Part shown: positions 17,142-25,603 of the stretch, in pieces
Layout of the letters: each line of letters opens with the position of its first letter
Position numbering within the stretch: position 1 is the first letter of the stretch
Assembly (NCBI RefSeq): GCF_010729665.1
Contig: NZ_AP022610.1
Coordinates: 992,001 to 1,056,000, forward strand
Reading direction: 5' to 3'
Length of the DNA stretch: 64,000 nt
Origin: Mycolicibacterium madagascariense
Lineage (GTDB): Bacteria; Actinomycetota; Actinomycetes; Mycobacteriales; Mycobacteriaceae
Made by a program: the position numbers and the translations under genes
Notes under the pieces: model-generated
The model's input: the letters and a program-made list of their open reading frames with translations, nothing else
Database searches by the model: none
Told to the model about the DNA's origin: nothing

Positions 17142-19120
17142 GCCGCGCCCTCGCGGGTGGCCCCGCGGACGATGTCGGTCAGCGCCTCGGCGTTCACCTG
17201 GGCGAGCCACACGTGGTCGGCACCCATGTGCTCGGCGAGCGTGCGCGCCAGTCCCATGCGCATCCGACCACTCTCACAGTCCACGACGACCGAGCTGATC
17301 CGTTGCGACGCAACGTAGTCCGCAGCCCTTCGGGAGCGGGCCACGGCGTCGGCGCCGGAAGTCGCGCGACCATCGGTGATCACGACCAGCAGCGGGCGGC
17401 GGCCAGGGTCTCGGAGGCGTTCGCGGCGTACCAGTTCGACCGCTTCGATGAGACCCTCCGCCAGGGGCGTGCGCCCACCGGCGGGCAGATCGTCGAGTCG
17501 CCGGGCCGCGACGTCGACCGACCGCGTCGCGGGCAGCGCCACGTCGGCCCCGTCGCCGCGGAACGTGACGACGGCGACGCGATCCCTGCGCCGGTAGGCG
17601 TCGAGCAGCAGCGACAGGATGGCGGTCTTGACCTGGCGCATCCGCTCCCTGGCGGCCATCGACCCGGAGGTGTCGACGACGAACAGCACCAGGTTGGCCT
17701 CCCGCCCCTCCCGCACTGCGCGGCGCAGATCCTCGGCGCGCAGCAGCAGCCGGCCGCCGGCGCGACCGCGGACGGCTTGGAAAGGTGCTGCGGCGCGGAC
17801 GGTTTCGAGCAGATGGATGCCTGCGCCCGCGGCGGCGAGCGGCGTCGCACCGGTGCGTCGGCCCGCAGTGGTGCGGGCCCGGCTGCGCCGCCCGGCCTGA
17901 CCCTCGCCGACGCCGTCGACGGTGAACAGCCGGGCCCGAAACGGTTCGCCGGCGCCGACCGGAGCGGGCTGGCCGCCGCCCGCGGGACCCGGCTCGGCGC
18001 CCGAATCGGCGCCCGTCGAATCCGCCTCACTCTCAGCCGAATCCCCGCCGTCCCCGCCGGGGTCGGGTTCCGGGTCATCCTCCGGGCCCTCGGGTGGCAG
18101 CAGTTCGTCGAGTTCGTTCTCCTGCAGACCCGGTGCGTCGAACGGGTTGCGGCGGCGCCGGTGTGGCAGCGCCAGCCGGGCGGCGACCCGGAGGTCCTCG
18201 ACGGTGATGTCGGTGCGTCCCTGCCACGCCGCGTGCGCGGCCGCGGTGCGGGCGGTGACGATGTCGGCGCGCATCCCGTCGACGCCGAACGCCGAGCACA
18301 CCTCCGCGATCCGCAGGAGTGCCGCCGACGTCAGCTCGACACCGGCAACGCGCTCTTGGGCGTCCGAAATACGTTGCCGCAGAGCCTCTTCAGCCAAACT
18401 GTACCGAGAACGAAAGCCCTCGGGATCGGCGTCGAACGCCAGCCTGCGACGCACCACCTCGGCCCGCAGCGCGGGATCCTGCGGGGCGGCGACCTCGACG
18501 CTGAGCCCGAATCGGTCCAACAGCTGTGGGCGCAGCTCGCCCTCTTCGGGGTTCATCGTGCCGACGATGACGAATCGCGCCTGGTGCGTGACCGAGATGC
18601 CGTCGCGCTCGACCGTCAACCGCCCCATCGCGGCGGCATCGAGCAGCAGGTCGACCAGGTGGTCGTGCAGCAGGTTGACCTCGTCGACGTAGAGGATGCC
18701 GCGGTGGGCGCGGGCCAGCAGGCCGGGCTCGAAGTGGACGGCGCCGTCGCTCAGCGCACGCTCGAGATGGATGGAGCCGGCCACCCGGTCCTCGGTCGCG
18801 CCGACGGGCAGTTCGACGAGCCGCACCGGGCGCGTCTCGACGGCGGCGTCGGCAGCGAAGGGACCATCGGGTGACAACGGCTGCGGCTCAGCGGGATCGG
18901 TGGAGAATCGGTCGCCCGCGATGACCTGAATGTCGGGCAGCAGATCCGCCAGCGCCCGCACCAGCGTCGACTTCGCGGTGCCCTTCTCCCCACGCACCAG
19001 CACGCCGCCGATGCCGGGGGAGATCGTGCTGAGTATCAGCGCCAGCGCCATGTCGTCGAGCCCGCCGGGGGCGTCGGGATCGGCGCCGAGAACGGCCGGA
19101 AAGGGATAGGACTGCAGCAA
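17138..19120 (-). CDS. fused Mg-chelatase-type AAA+/VWA protein, likely cobaltochelatase motor
   Basis: Encodes 660 residues from a TTG with AAGGAG upstream. The ChlI-like AAA+ part has Walker A GEKGTAKST, Walker B GILYVDEVNLL and the GTMNPEEGELRPQLLDRF sensor. A Pro/Asp/Glu/Gly-rich linker (~residues 350-430) follows, then a ChlD-like VWA domain with the MIDAS motif DTSGSM. ChlI and ChlD are separate in chlorophyll makers; the fusion is the form found in mycobacterial cobalamin loci. Together with CobN it probably forms the cobaltochelatase. The frame upstream of the TTG is a shadow of cobL. The gene is divergent from cobL with a 72-base gap. Confidence 0.9.
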   Translation of the reverse strand: MLQSYPFPAVLGADPDAPGGLDDMALALILSTISPGIGGVLVRGEKGTAKSTLVRALADLLPDIQVIAGDRFSTDPAEPQPLSPDGPFAADAAVETRPVRLVELPVGATEDRVAGSIHLERALSDGAVHFEPGLLARAHRGILYVDEVNLLHDHLVDLLLDAAAMGRLTVERDGISVTHQARFVIVGTMNPEEGELRPQLLDRFGLSVEVAAPQDPALRAEVVRRRLAFDADPEGFRSRYSLAEEALRQRISDAQERVAGVELTSAALLRIAEVCSAFGVDGMRADIVTARTAAAHAAWQGRTDITVEDLRVAARLALPHRRRRNPFDAPGLQENELDELLPPEGPEDDPEPDPGGDGGDSAESEADSTGADSGAEPGPAGGGQPAPVGAGEPFRARLFTVDGVGEGQAGRRSRARTTAGRRTGATPLAAAGAGIHLLETVRAAAPFQAVRGRAGGRLLLRAEDLRRAVREGREANLVLFVVDTSGSMAARERMRQVKTAILSLLLDAYRRRDRVAVVTFRGDGADVALPATRSVDVAARRLDDLPAGGRTPLAEGLIEAVELVRRERLRDPGRRPLLVVITDGRATSGADAVARSRRAADYVASQRISSVVVDCESGRMRMGLARTLAEHMGADHVWLAQVNAEALTDIVRGATREGAA

Positions 19121-19192
19121 GAGGGCTCCGCTCCTTCTTGGCCCCGGGGGGTGCAAGGGGCACCTCGCACCGTTCACGCTAGCATCGCCGCC

Positions 19193-20434
19193 GTGACGCT
19201 TCCCGAGGGCAAGCGCAGCGCCGGGGAGCCACACCACCCGCGTCTGACCGTCGTGGGCATCGGCGCCGACGGCTGGGCCGGCTTGACGGACGCCGCGCGC
19301 GTCATCGTGCAACGGGCGGACGTCGTCCTCGGGGCCCCACGCCAGCTTGGACTGCTCCCAGACGCGACCGGACAGCTCCGTCGCGCCTGGCCATCGCCAC
19401 TGCGTCCGCAACTCGAGGCGCTGCTCGACGAACTCGCGGGACGGGACGTCGTCGCACTCGCGTCGGGTGATCCGCTGGTCAGCGGCATCGGCACCACGTT
19501 GATCGACGTCCTCGGCGCCGAGCGGGTCACCGTCGTCCCGCACGTGTCGTCGGTGGCGCTGGCCCGCGCGCGGCTCGGCTGGTCGGCGGAGTCGACCGCG
19601 GTCGTCAGCGTCGTCGGGCGCGACGTCCACGCGGTGCTGCGCGAGGTGGCGCCGGAGCGGCGGGTGCTGGTGCTGTCGTCGGACGAGCACACCCCCGGCG
19701 CACTCGCGGCGCTGCTGACCGAACACGGCTACGGCGCCACTCGACTGACGGTCCTCGGCGACCTCGGCAGTGACGCGGAGACGCGGGTGGAGGCCACCGC
19801 CGCGGCCTTCGACGCCGCGGTGCCCCGCCTGAATATCGTTGCGGCAGAACTGAAGGGACCGCTCACGGTGGGCTGGGCACCCGGTCTGTCCGACGACGCC
19901 TTCGAGCACGACGGACAGCTGACCAAGCGGGATCTGCGTGCCTCCGCGCTGGCGCGACTGCTGCCCGCACCGGGCCAGCTGCTGTGGGACGTCGGCGCGG
20001 GCGCGGGATCGGTTGGCATCGAGTGGATGCGCGCGCACCCGACCTGCCGGACTATCGCGATCGAGGCCGACGGGGTGCGGGCCGAACGCATCACGCGCAA
20101 CGCCGCGGCCCTCGGCGTACCCGCTCTGCGAGTGGTCCACGGCAGCGCACCGCAGGCCCTGGCCGGGCAGCCCGCCCCCGATGCGATCTTCGTGGGCGGT
20201 GGCGCGTCCCATCCCGGGGTGCTCGAGGGCTGCCTGGCCGCGCTACCCCGGCACGGCCGACTGGTGGTGCACGGCGTGACGCTGGAGACCGAGGTGCTGC
20301 TCGCGGACGCCTACCGCGACCACGGCGGCGAGCTGGTGCGCATTCACGTCGAGCACGCCGCGCCGATCGGATCGTTCACCGGCTGGACTCCGGCCCGCGC
20401 CGTCACGCAGTGGGCGTATCAGCGCGGGGAGTAA
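19193..20434 (+). CDS. cobL: precorrin-6Y C5,15-methyltransferase (decarboxylating) CobL
   Basis: Bifunctional enzyme: the N-terminal tetrapyrrole methylase (CbiE-like, residues ~12-215, LTVVGIGADGWAGL and ALASGDPLVSGIG) and the C-terminal decarboxylating methylase (CbiT-like, ~225-413) with the SAM motif LLWDVGAGAGSVGIEWMR. It makes precorrin-8X from precorrin-6B. It has 413 residues, as usual for CobL. GTG at 19193 is the first start inside the family boundary. Its 3' end overlaps bluB (opposite strand) by 16 bases. Confidence 0.96.
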   Translation: MTLPEGKRSAGEPHHPRLTVVGIGADGWAGLTDAARVIVQRADVVLGAPRQLGLLPDATGQLRRAWPSPLRPQLEALLDELAGRDVVALASGDPLVSGIGTTLIDVLGAERVTVVPHVSSVALARARLGWSAESTAVVSVVGRDVHAVLREVAPERRVLVLSSDEHTPGALAALLTEHGYGATRLTVLGDLGSDAETRVEATAAAFDAAVPRLNIVAAELKGPLTVGWAPGLSDDAFEHDGQLTKRDLRASALARLLPAPGQLLWDVGAGAGSVGIEWMRAHPTCRTIAIEADGVRAERITRNAAALGVPALRVVHGSAPQALAGQPAPDAIFVGGGASHPGVLEGCLAALPRHGRLVVHGVTLETEVLLADAYRDHGGELVRIHVEHAAPIGSFTGWTPARAVTQWAYQRGE

Positions 20435-21063
20435 CGCTCCTCGTGGACGACGGTGTGCAGCGGCGCCCGCGCGCGCCAGCCGTGGCGTTCGAGGTCGGGA
20501 ACGTCGGGAAGGTCGGCGACGTGTCCGACGCACAGCCACGCCACCGGCCGCACGTGCGACGGCATGCCGACGAGTGATCGCAGGAAGTCCTCGCGGTAGA
20601 ACGAGACCCAGCCCACGCCAAGCCCTTCCGCCGTCGCAGCGAGCCAGAGGTTCTGGATCGCGCACACCACGGAGTACAGCCCGGCGTCGTCGATGGCGTG
20701 CCTGCCGAGGATCTGCGCGCCGCCGCGGGTGGGGTCGTAGCCGACGACGATGCCGAGTCGCGACTCGAGGATGCCCTCGACCTTGATGCGGGCGAACGTG
20801 TCGGCGCGCTCGCCGGCGAGGGTGGCCGCGAAGACGTCGCGTTCGCCGGCCACGTGGTCGCGGAACGCCGTCAGCGTCTCGGGCGCGCGCACCAGCACGA
20901 AGTCCCACGGCTGCGACATCCCGACCGACGGGGCGGCGTGGGCGGCCGACAGCAGGCGGTCCAGGACGTCGCCGGCCAACGGTTCGCCGGTGAATTCGCG
21001 GCGGGTGTCGCGACGGCGGTGGATGACGTCGTAGAGGCCGTCGACGGTGACCGGCGTGCTCAT
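20419..21063 (-). CDS. bluB: 5,6-dimethylbenzimidazole synthase BluB
   Basis: Oxygen-dependent fragmentation of FMNH2 to 5,6-dimethylbenzimidazole, the lower ligand of cobalamin. A nitroreductase-fold protein of 214 residues with the BluB signatures VIHRRRDTRREFTGEPL, AAHAAPSVGMSQPWDFVLV and GLGVGWVSFYRED. It lies in the minus-strand cob operon with cobM, cobIJ and cobH, overlapping the cobM stop by four bases. Its presence means the organism can make its own lower ligand. Confidence 0.95.
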   Translation of the reverse strand: MSTPVTVDGLYDVIHRRRDTRREFTGEPLAGDVLDRLLSAAHAAPSVGMSQPWDFVLVRAPETLTAFRDHVAGERDVFAATLAGERADTFARIKVEGILESRLGIVVGYDPTRGGAQILGRHAIDDAGLYSVVCAIQNLWLAATAEGLGVGWVSFYREDFLRSLVGMPSHVRPVAWLCVGHVADLPDVPDLERHGWRARAPLHTVVHEERYSPR

Positions 21064-21824
21064 CGGATCCCCGACCTGTCCCGCGCCGGATCGTAGAGGT
21101 GGCTGTCCCCGGCGCAGGGATCAGCCCGTTCGGCCAGCGCCCGGCCGACGAGAATGACTGCGGCCTGGCGTAATTCGGCCGCCTCGACCCGATCGGCGAT
21201 GTCGGCGACGGTGCCGCGCAGCACCAGTTCGTCCGGCTGGGAGGCCCGGTAGACCACGACGACCGGACAGTCGGGGCCATGGGTGGGTTCGAGTTCGGCC
21301 ATCAACGTCCTGGTCCTGGTGATCGCGAGGTGCAGCACCAGCGTCGCCCCCGTCTCGGCGAACGCGGTGAGCGACTCGGACTCCGGCATCGCCGTCGAGC
21401 GCTGCTGGGTCCGGGTGAGCACCACCGACTGCGTGACCAGGGGCACCGTCAACTCGCGTCCGACGCGGGCGGCCGCGGCGGCGTAGGCAGGCACCCCGGG
21501 GGTGACGGTCCACGGCACGCCGTCGGCGTCGAGGCGACGGGTCTGCTCGGAGACGGCGCTGTAGATCGAGGGATCGCCCGACACCAGGCGTACGACGCGC
21601 CGGCCTGCCCGCTGCGCGGTGACGAGGTGCTCCACGATGGCGTCCAGGTCGAGGGCTTGGGTGTCGACGAGTTCGGCTGCAGGCGAGCAGTTCTCGAGGA
21701 TCGCGGCGTCGAGGTAGCTGCCGGGGTAGAGCACGACGTCGGCCTCGCCGAGCAGGCGCGCAGCCCGCAGCGTCAGCAGGTCGGCCGCGCCGGGCCCGGC
21801 CCCGACGAACTGGACGGGGTTCAC
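21060..21824 (-). CDS. cobM: precorrin-4 C11-methyltransferase CobM
   Basis: Methylates precorrin-4 at C11. The 254-residue protein shows VQFVGAGPGAADLLTLRAARLL, DVVLYPGSYLD, RLVSGDPSIYSAVSEQTRRL and TPGVPAYAAAAARVGRELTVP, the standard CobM order. The GTG at 21824 overlaps the cobIJ stop (GTGA) and begins exactly at the domain start; the open frame upstream is a shadow of cobIJ. Co-transcribed with cobH and cobIJ upstream and bluB downstream. Confidence 0.96.
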   Translation of the reverse strand: MNPVQFVGAGPGAADLLTLRAARLLGEADVVLYPGSYLDAAILENCSPAAELVDTQALDLDAIVEHLVTAQRAGRRVVRLVSGDPSIYSAVSEQTRRLDADGVPWTVTPGVPAYAAAAARVGRELTVPLVTQSVVLTRTQQRSTAMPESESLTAFAETGATLVLHLAITRTRTLMAELEPTHGPDCPVVVVYRASQPDELVLRGTVADIADRVEAAELRQAAVILVGRALAERADPCAGDSHLYDPARDRSGIR

Positions 21825-23332
21825 TGCACCCACCTCGGCGTCCACACCCGGCCCGATGCGGTCACGCGCGTATGGGACGCCCCGATCAGCAGCAGGCACT
21901 TCATGTCGATGACGTCGGTGTCGAGGTCGCCGAGGGTAGTCACGGTGAGGGACTGCTCGGCGCGCCCCACGTCGCGGCCGACGACGACGACGGTGTCGGC
22001 GGAACGGTGCTCCAACAACACCTTTCGGGCCGCGGCGATCTGATCGGGGCGGGTGCGCGAGGCGGGGTTGTAGATGCCGAGCACGAGATCGGCCTCGGCG
22101 ATGGCGCGCAGCCGCGTCTCGATCACCGCCCACGGCTTGAGCCGGTCGGACAGGCTCAGCACGGCGAAGTCCGCGCCGATGGGGGCGCCGGCGAGGGCGG
22201 CGACGGCCTGGACGGCGGACACCCCCGGCACCACCCTGATCGGCACGTCGGCGTAGCGCTCGTCCTCGGCGGCTTCGAAGACCGCCGCGGCCATGCCGAA
22301 TACGCCTGCGTCGCCGCCGGATACGACGGCCACCCGCTCACCGCGCCTGGCCAGGTCGAGGGCGAATCGCGCGCGGTCGACCTCGACGGTGTTGCCCGAC
22401 GCGTGCCGCTGCAGGCCCTCCCGCTGCGGGACCCGCGCGACGTAGGGGCCGTAGCCGACGACGTGGTCGACCTCGGCGAGCACGGCCGCGGCCTCCGGGG
22501 TGAGCCACTCGTCGGGCCCGGGACCGAGGCCGACGACCAGCAGCTCGGCTACCTCGGTGGCGGGAAGCGTTGTCGTAGAAAGTAATTCACCAATTACCCG
22601 GGACCGGCTGCCGTTCAGTGAGTCGCCGTTGACCACGATGAGCGACAGGTACGGCACGGAGGTCTCGTCGACGTCGGCCACCGGCATCCACCGCTCCTCG
22701 GGGTGGCTGGCCCGTTCGACGTAGAGGGCGTGCGGAAGGCGTCCCGATGCCGCCAGCGCCCTGCGGACCGCGGGAAAGGTGCGACCCAGCTTCATGATGA
22801 TGGCGCCGTCGGTGTCGGCGAGCCGGCGCGCCAGCTCGGGTTCGGGCAGCGTGCCGGGCAGCACCGTGAGGACGTCGGTTTGGCGCACCAGCGGCGAGGC
22901 CGTCGTCGCGGTGGCGGCGAGGAACGCGGGCAGGCCGGGGACCACCTCGGTCGGGAAGCGTGAGCTGAGACGGTCGTGCATGTACATGTAGGAGCCGTAG
23001 AACAGCGGATCGCCCTCGGCGAGCAGGGCGACGGTGCGGCCCGCGGCGAGATGGGTGGCCAGGCGCTGCGCGGACTCCTCGTAGAAGTCGGCGAGCGCGC
23101 CCGCGTAGCCGCCGGGGTGGTCGGTGCTGCCGGTGGTGACCGGGTAGCGCAGTTCCTCCTCGATGACGCCGTCGGGGATGAGGTCGGCGGCGATGCCGCG
23201 TGCGTAGGACTGCTTGTTGACCCCGGCGTGGTAGGCGACGACGTCGGCGGCGCCAATGATGCGGGCGGCCTTGAGCGTGATGAGCTCGGGATCGCCGGGG
23301 CCGAGCCCGACGCCGTAGAACCTGCCCGTCAT
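21821..23332 (-). CDS. cobIJ: fused precorrin-2 C20- / precorrin-3B C17-methyltransferase CobIJ
   Basis: Two tetrapyrrole methylases in one chain of 503 residues. CobI (residues ~3-235) starts GRFYGVGLGPGDPELITLKA and has ALLAEGDPLFYGSYMYM. CobJ (~262-503) starts AELLVVGLGPGPDEWLTPEA and has AVVSGGDAGVFGMAAAV and VVVGRDVG. The fusion is the usual actinobacterial arrangement. CobJ needs precorrin-3B made by CobG or CobZ, neither of which is in the window. The ATG at 23332 overlaps the cobH stop (ATGA). Confidence 0.96.
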   Translation of the reverse strand: MTGRFYGVGLGPGDPELITLKAARIIGAADVVAYHAGVNKQSYARGIAADLIPDGVIEEELRYPVTTGSTDHPGGYAGALADFYEESAQRLATHLAAGRTVALLAEGDPLFYGSYMYMHDRLSSRFPTEVVPGLPAFLAATATTASPLVRQTDVLTVLPGTLPEPELARRLADTDGAIIMKLGRTFPAVRRALAASGRLPHALYVERASHPEERWMPVADVDETSVPYLSLIVVNGDSLNGSRSRVIGELLSTTTLPATEVAELLVVGLGPGPDEWLTPEAAAVLAEVDHVVGYGPYVARVPQREGLQRHASGNTVEVDRARFALDLARRGERVAVVSGGDAGVFGMAAAVFEAAEDERYADVPIRVVPGVSAVQAVAALAGAPIGADFAVLSLSDRLKPWAVIETRLRAIAEADLVLGIYNPASRTRPDQIAAARKVLLEHRSADTVVVVGRDVGRAEQSLTVTTLGDLDTDVIDMKCLLLIGASHTRVTASGRVWTPRWVQ

Positions 23333-24003
23333 TCCTTCTCCGAGGCGAGCGCGTTGACGGCCGACGACGTCATCGCCGACCCGCCGAGACGGCCGCGGAT
23401 CGTGACGAACGGGACGTCGATGCCGTGCTCCCCGGACAGGGCGATCAGCGCGTCCTTCGACTCGGCGGCGCCGATGAACCCAACCGGACAGCCCACGATG
23501 GCCGCGGGTCGCGGAGCGCCGTCGAGCAACATCTCGAGCAGGTGGAACAGCGCGGTCGGGGCGTTGCCGATCGCGACGACCGCCCCGTCGAGCAGTGGGG
23601 CCCACAGTGACACGGCGGCCGCGGTGCGCGTGGTGCTCCAAGTCCGCGCCAGGTCGGGCACGCGGGGATCGCGCAGGAAGCAGTGCACCTCGTTGCCCGC
23701 GGGCAGGCGGCTCGCGGTGATGCCGGTGGCGACCATGTTGGCGTCGCACAGGATGGGGGCGCCCGCGTCGAGCGCGGCCCTGCCGACGCGCACCAGGTCG
23801 GGATGGATGACGAGATCCTCGACGACGCTCGGCTGGCCGGTGCCGTGGATCATCCGCACCGCGAGCTTCTCGGCCTCGCGCGGCACCGCGGACAGGTTGG
23901 CCTCGCGGCGGATGGCGGCGAACGAGTCGACGTAGATCGCAGGCCCGTCGTCGACGTAGTCGTACCGCTTGGTGGGGCGGGCGATCTGGTCAGAGCTGGG
24001 CAT
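23329..24003 (-). CDS. cobH: precorrin-8X methylmutase CobH
   Basis: Moves the C11 methyl to C12, giving hydrogenobyrinate. Family segments: IYVDSFAAIRREANL, AEKLAVRMIHGTGQ with the catalytic His at residue 53, DANMVATGI, APRPAAIVGCPVGFIGAAESK and FVTIRGRLGGSAM. It has 224 residues, typical for CobH. The ATG at 24003 is chosen because the long frame upstream is a shadow of the divergent hexapeptide protein. First gene of the minus-strand operon; the 117-base gap to 24121 must hold its promoter. Confidence 0.96.
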   Translation of the reverse strand: MPSSDQIARPTKRYDYVDDGPAIYVDSFAAIRREANLSAVPREAEKLAVRMIHGTGQPSVVEDLVIHPDLVRVGRAALDAGAPILCDANMVATGITASRLPAGNEVHCFLRDPRVPDLARTWSTTRTAAAVSLWAPLLDGAVVAIGNAPTALFHLLEMLLDGAPRPAAIVGCPVGFIGAAESKDALIALSGEHGIDVPFVTIRGRLGGSAMTSSAVNALASEKE

Positions 24004-24120
24004 CGGTGTCCTTAGCAAGCGTGTCGATCCAGGATGCCGTACCGGGGACTCGCCTCCGTAGGGCACGTCACATTGACTACCACCCGCAGGGTTGCAGCGG
24101 CGTAGCGGCACAATGTCCGG

Positions 24121-24639
24121 ATGGCTGAACCGCTGATCCTGACCGTGCTGGGGAACGCCCCGCAGATCCACCACGAGAGCTGGGTGGCCCCCAACGCCGC
24201 GGTCGTGGGCCGGGTGACGCTGGCCGAGAAGGTCGGCGTCTGGTACTCGGCGACGCTGCGCGCCGAGTTCGAACCCATCGAGATCGGGGCCGGTTCCAAC
24301 GTGCAGGACAGTGCGACCATCCACGTCGACCCCGGCTTTCCGGCGAAGATCGGCGCGGGCGTCACGATCGGCCACAACGCGGTCCTGCACGGCTGCACGG
24401 TCGAGGACGGCAGCCTCATCGGAATGAACGCCACGGTGCTCAACGGCGCGGTCATCGGCGCCGGGTCGACCGTCGCGGCCGGGGCCGTCGTCCCGCAGGG
24501 GATGACCGTGCCCCCGCGTTCGCTGGTCGCCGGGGTGCCCGCCAAGGTCCGCCGCGAACTCAGCGATGCCGAGGTGCAGGGCAATCGTGCCAACGCGGCC
24601 GCCTACGAATACCTCCTCGGCGTGCACCGCGACGCCTGA
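24121..24639 (+). CDS. gamma-class carbonic anhydrase-like hexapeptide protein
   Basis: Encodes 172 residues with repeated [LIV]GxxxX hexapeptides forming a left-handed beta helix (residues ~15-150). Zinc-ligand candidates are in place: the His of TIHVD and the two His of IGHNAVLHGC, as in gamma carbonic anhydrases and YrdA/PaaY-type relatives. A C-terminal helix follows (EVQGNRANAAAYEYLLG). It may hydrate CO2 or may be an inactive relative. The ATG is divergent from cobH. Single gene; the GAF-ANTAR gene follows 37 bases later. Confidence 0.88.
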   Translation: MAEPLILTVLGNAPQIHHESWVAPNAAVVGRVTLAEKVGVWYSATLRAEFEPIEIGAGSNVQDSATIHVDPGFPAKIGAGVTIGHNAVLHGCTVEDGSLIGMNATVLNGAVIGAGSTVAAGAVVPQGMTVPPRSLVAGVPAKVRRELSDAEVQGNRANAAAYEYLLGVHRDA

Positions 24640-24676
24640 CGTCGCGGGCCTAGGCTGGCAGCGTGAGGGAGGCCGC

Positions 24677-25426
24677 GTGAGGGAGGCAGCCGAACACGAT
24701 GCCGACCTGCGGGCCGGGATCGAGGATCTGTCCGGACTGTTGGCGGGCAGCCTGGGCCTACCCGAACTGCTCGCGCAGGTGGCGGCCTTCACGTGCCGCG
24801 CGATCCCCGGCGCCGACGGAGCCGCGGTGACACTGCTGCGGACCGACCCCGAGGCGTCCACCGTCGCCGAGCTCGCGGCCAGCGCGCCGTTCGTCGCGGC
24901 GATCGACGAGATTCAGTACGTCACCCTGGGCGAGGGGCCCGGCATCACCGCGGTGCGGGATCGTCGCGCGGTGCGGTCGGGGTCGCTGGGCGGGGAGAAG
25001 ATGTGGCCGCGGTTCGGGCCGCGCGTGGGCCGGATGGGCGTGCACAGCGCGCTGGCCCTGCCGTTGCTGCTGCCCGGTCGCGTGGTCGGTGCCATCAGCG
25101 TCTACGCCCACGGCAAGGACGTGTTCGACGCGCATGCCGAAGAACTCGGCGAGCTGTTCGCCAAACCGGCCGCCGCCGCGGTCCACAACGCGCAGGTGCT
25201 CGCCGAGGCGCTGACGCTCAACGCTCAGCTCCGCAGGGCGCTGTCGTCGCGGCCGGTGATCGATCAGGCCATCGGCATCATCCGGGGCCGCACCGGGCGT
25301 TCGGCCGACGACGCGTTCGCCCAACTGCAGGCGATGAGCCAGTCCGAACACCGCAAGCTCGCCGAGGTCGCGGCGCTCGTCGTCGACGAGGCGGTGCGCC
25401 GGGCGCACGCCCGCAAGTCGTCCTGA
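24677..25426 (+). CDS. GAF-ANTAR RNA-binding antitermination regulator
   Basis: Encodes 249 residues. The N-terminal GAF sensor domain (~20-165) has AIPGADGAAVTLL, YVTLGEGPGITAV and GVHSALALPLLL. The C-terminal ANTAR domain (~185-240) has VIDQAIGIIRGRTGRSADDAFAQLQAMSQ, the three-helix RNA-binding module of mycobacterial antiterminators. It probably binds paired hairpins in target mRNAs. The GTG at 24677 follows gagggaggc; an earlier GTG is out of frame. A likely stress or metabolite sensor; the signal is unknown. Confidence 0.9.
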   Translation: MREAAEHDADLRAGIEDLSGLLAGSLGLPELLAQVAAFTCRAIPGADGAAVTLLRTDPEASTVAELAASAPFVAAIDEIQYVTLGEGPGITAVRDRRAVRSGSLGGEKMWPRFGPRVGRMGVHSALALPLLLPGRVVGAISVYAHGKDVFDAHAEELGELFAKPAAAAVHNAQVLAEALTLNAQLRRALSSRPVIDQAIGIIRGRTGRSADDAFAQLQAMSQSEHRKLAEVAALVVDEAVRRAHARKSS

Positions 25427-25484
25427 CGGCCTCGGTCGGCCCGTCTAGCTGTGCTGATGGGTCAAGACGAGCCGTCGCGGATGC

Positions 25485-25511
25485 TAACCTGATGGGCGTT
25501 GGGAACCCAAC
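25485..25511 (+). promoter_or_regulatory. candidate promoter and 5' hairpin of the glycosyltransferase gene
   Basis: taacct at 25485-25490 fits the mycobacterial TANNNT -10 element. About eight bases downstream lies gttggg-aa-cccaac (25498-25511), a perfect inverted repeat with 6-base arms. A transcript starting near 25497 would carry this hairpin at its very 5' end, about 95 bases before the TTG start. Given the ANTAR gene just upstream, an antitermination target is conceivable, but a second hairpin is not obvious. Confidence 0.35.
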
Positions 25512-25603
25512 CAGTCCGGGATTGAGGCAGCTGTCCGCCGCTGCGCTCGCCGAGCATCCGCTCACGCCGGACACGTCGGTGACATCCGCCCGTCGGGAAC
25601 ACC

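Noticed and set aside
17141..17210. N-terminal extension of CobD from the GTG at 17210
   Set aside because: The extra 23 residues (ARPGERRGADRHRPRG...) are Arg/Gly/Pro-rich and lie over the conserved VWA gene end in another frame; they are a shadow, so the shorter start was kept.
16203..24003. CRISPR array or insertion sequence explaining the split of the cob genes
   Set aside because: No direct-repeat/spacer pattern, transposase or terminal inverted repeats were seen; only the 13E12 gene separates the two parts.
24004..24120. Second cobalamin riboswitch upstream of cobH
   Set aside because: The gap lacks the GCCACTG core and the B12 box on the minus strand; only one riboswitch (7 kb) is supported.
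24566..24676. Longer N-terminus for the GAF-ANTAR protein
   Set aside because: The 37 extra residues overlap the carbonic-anhydrase-like gene in another frame; GTG 24677 with gagggagg upstream is better.
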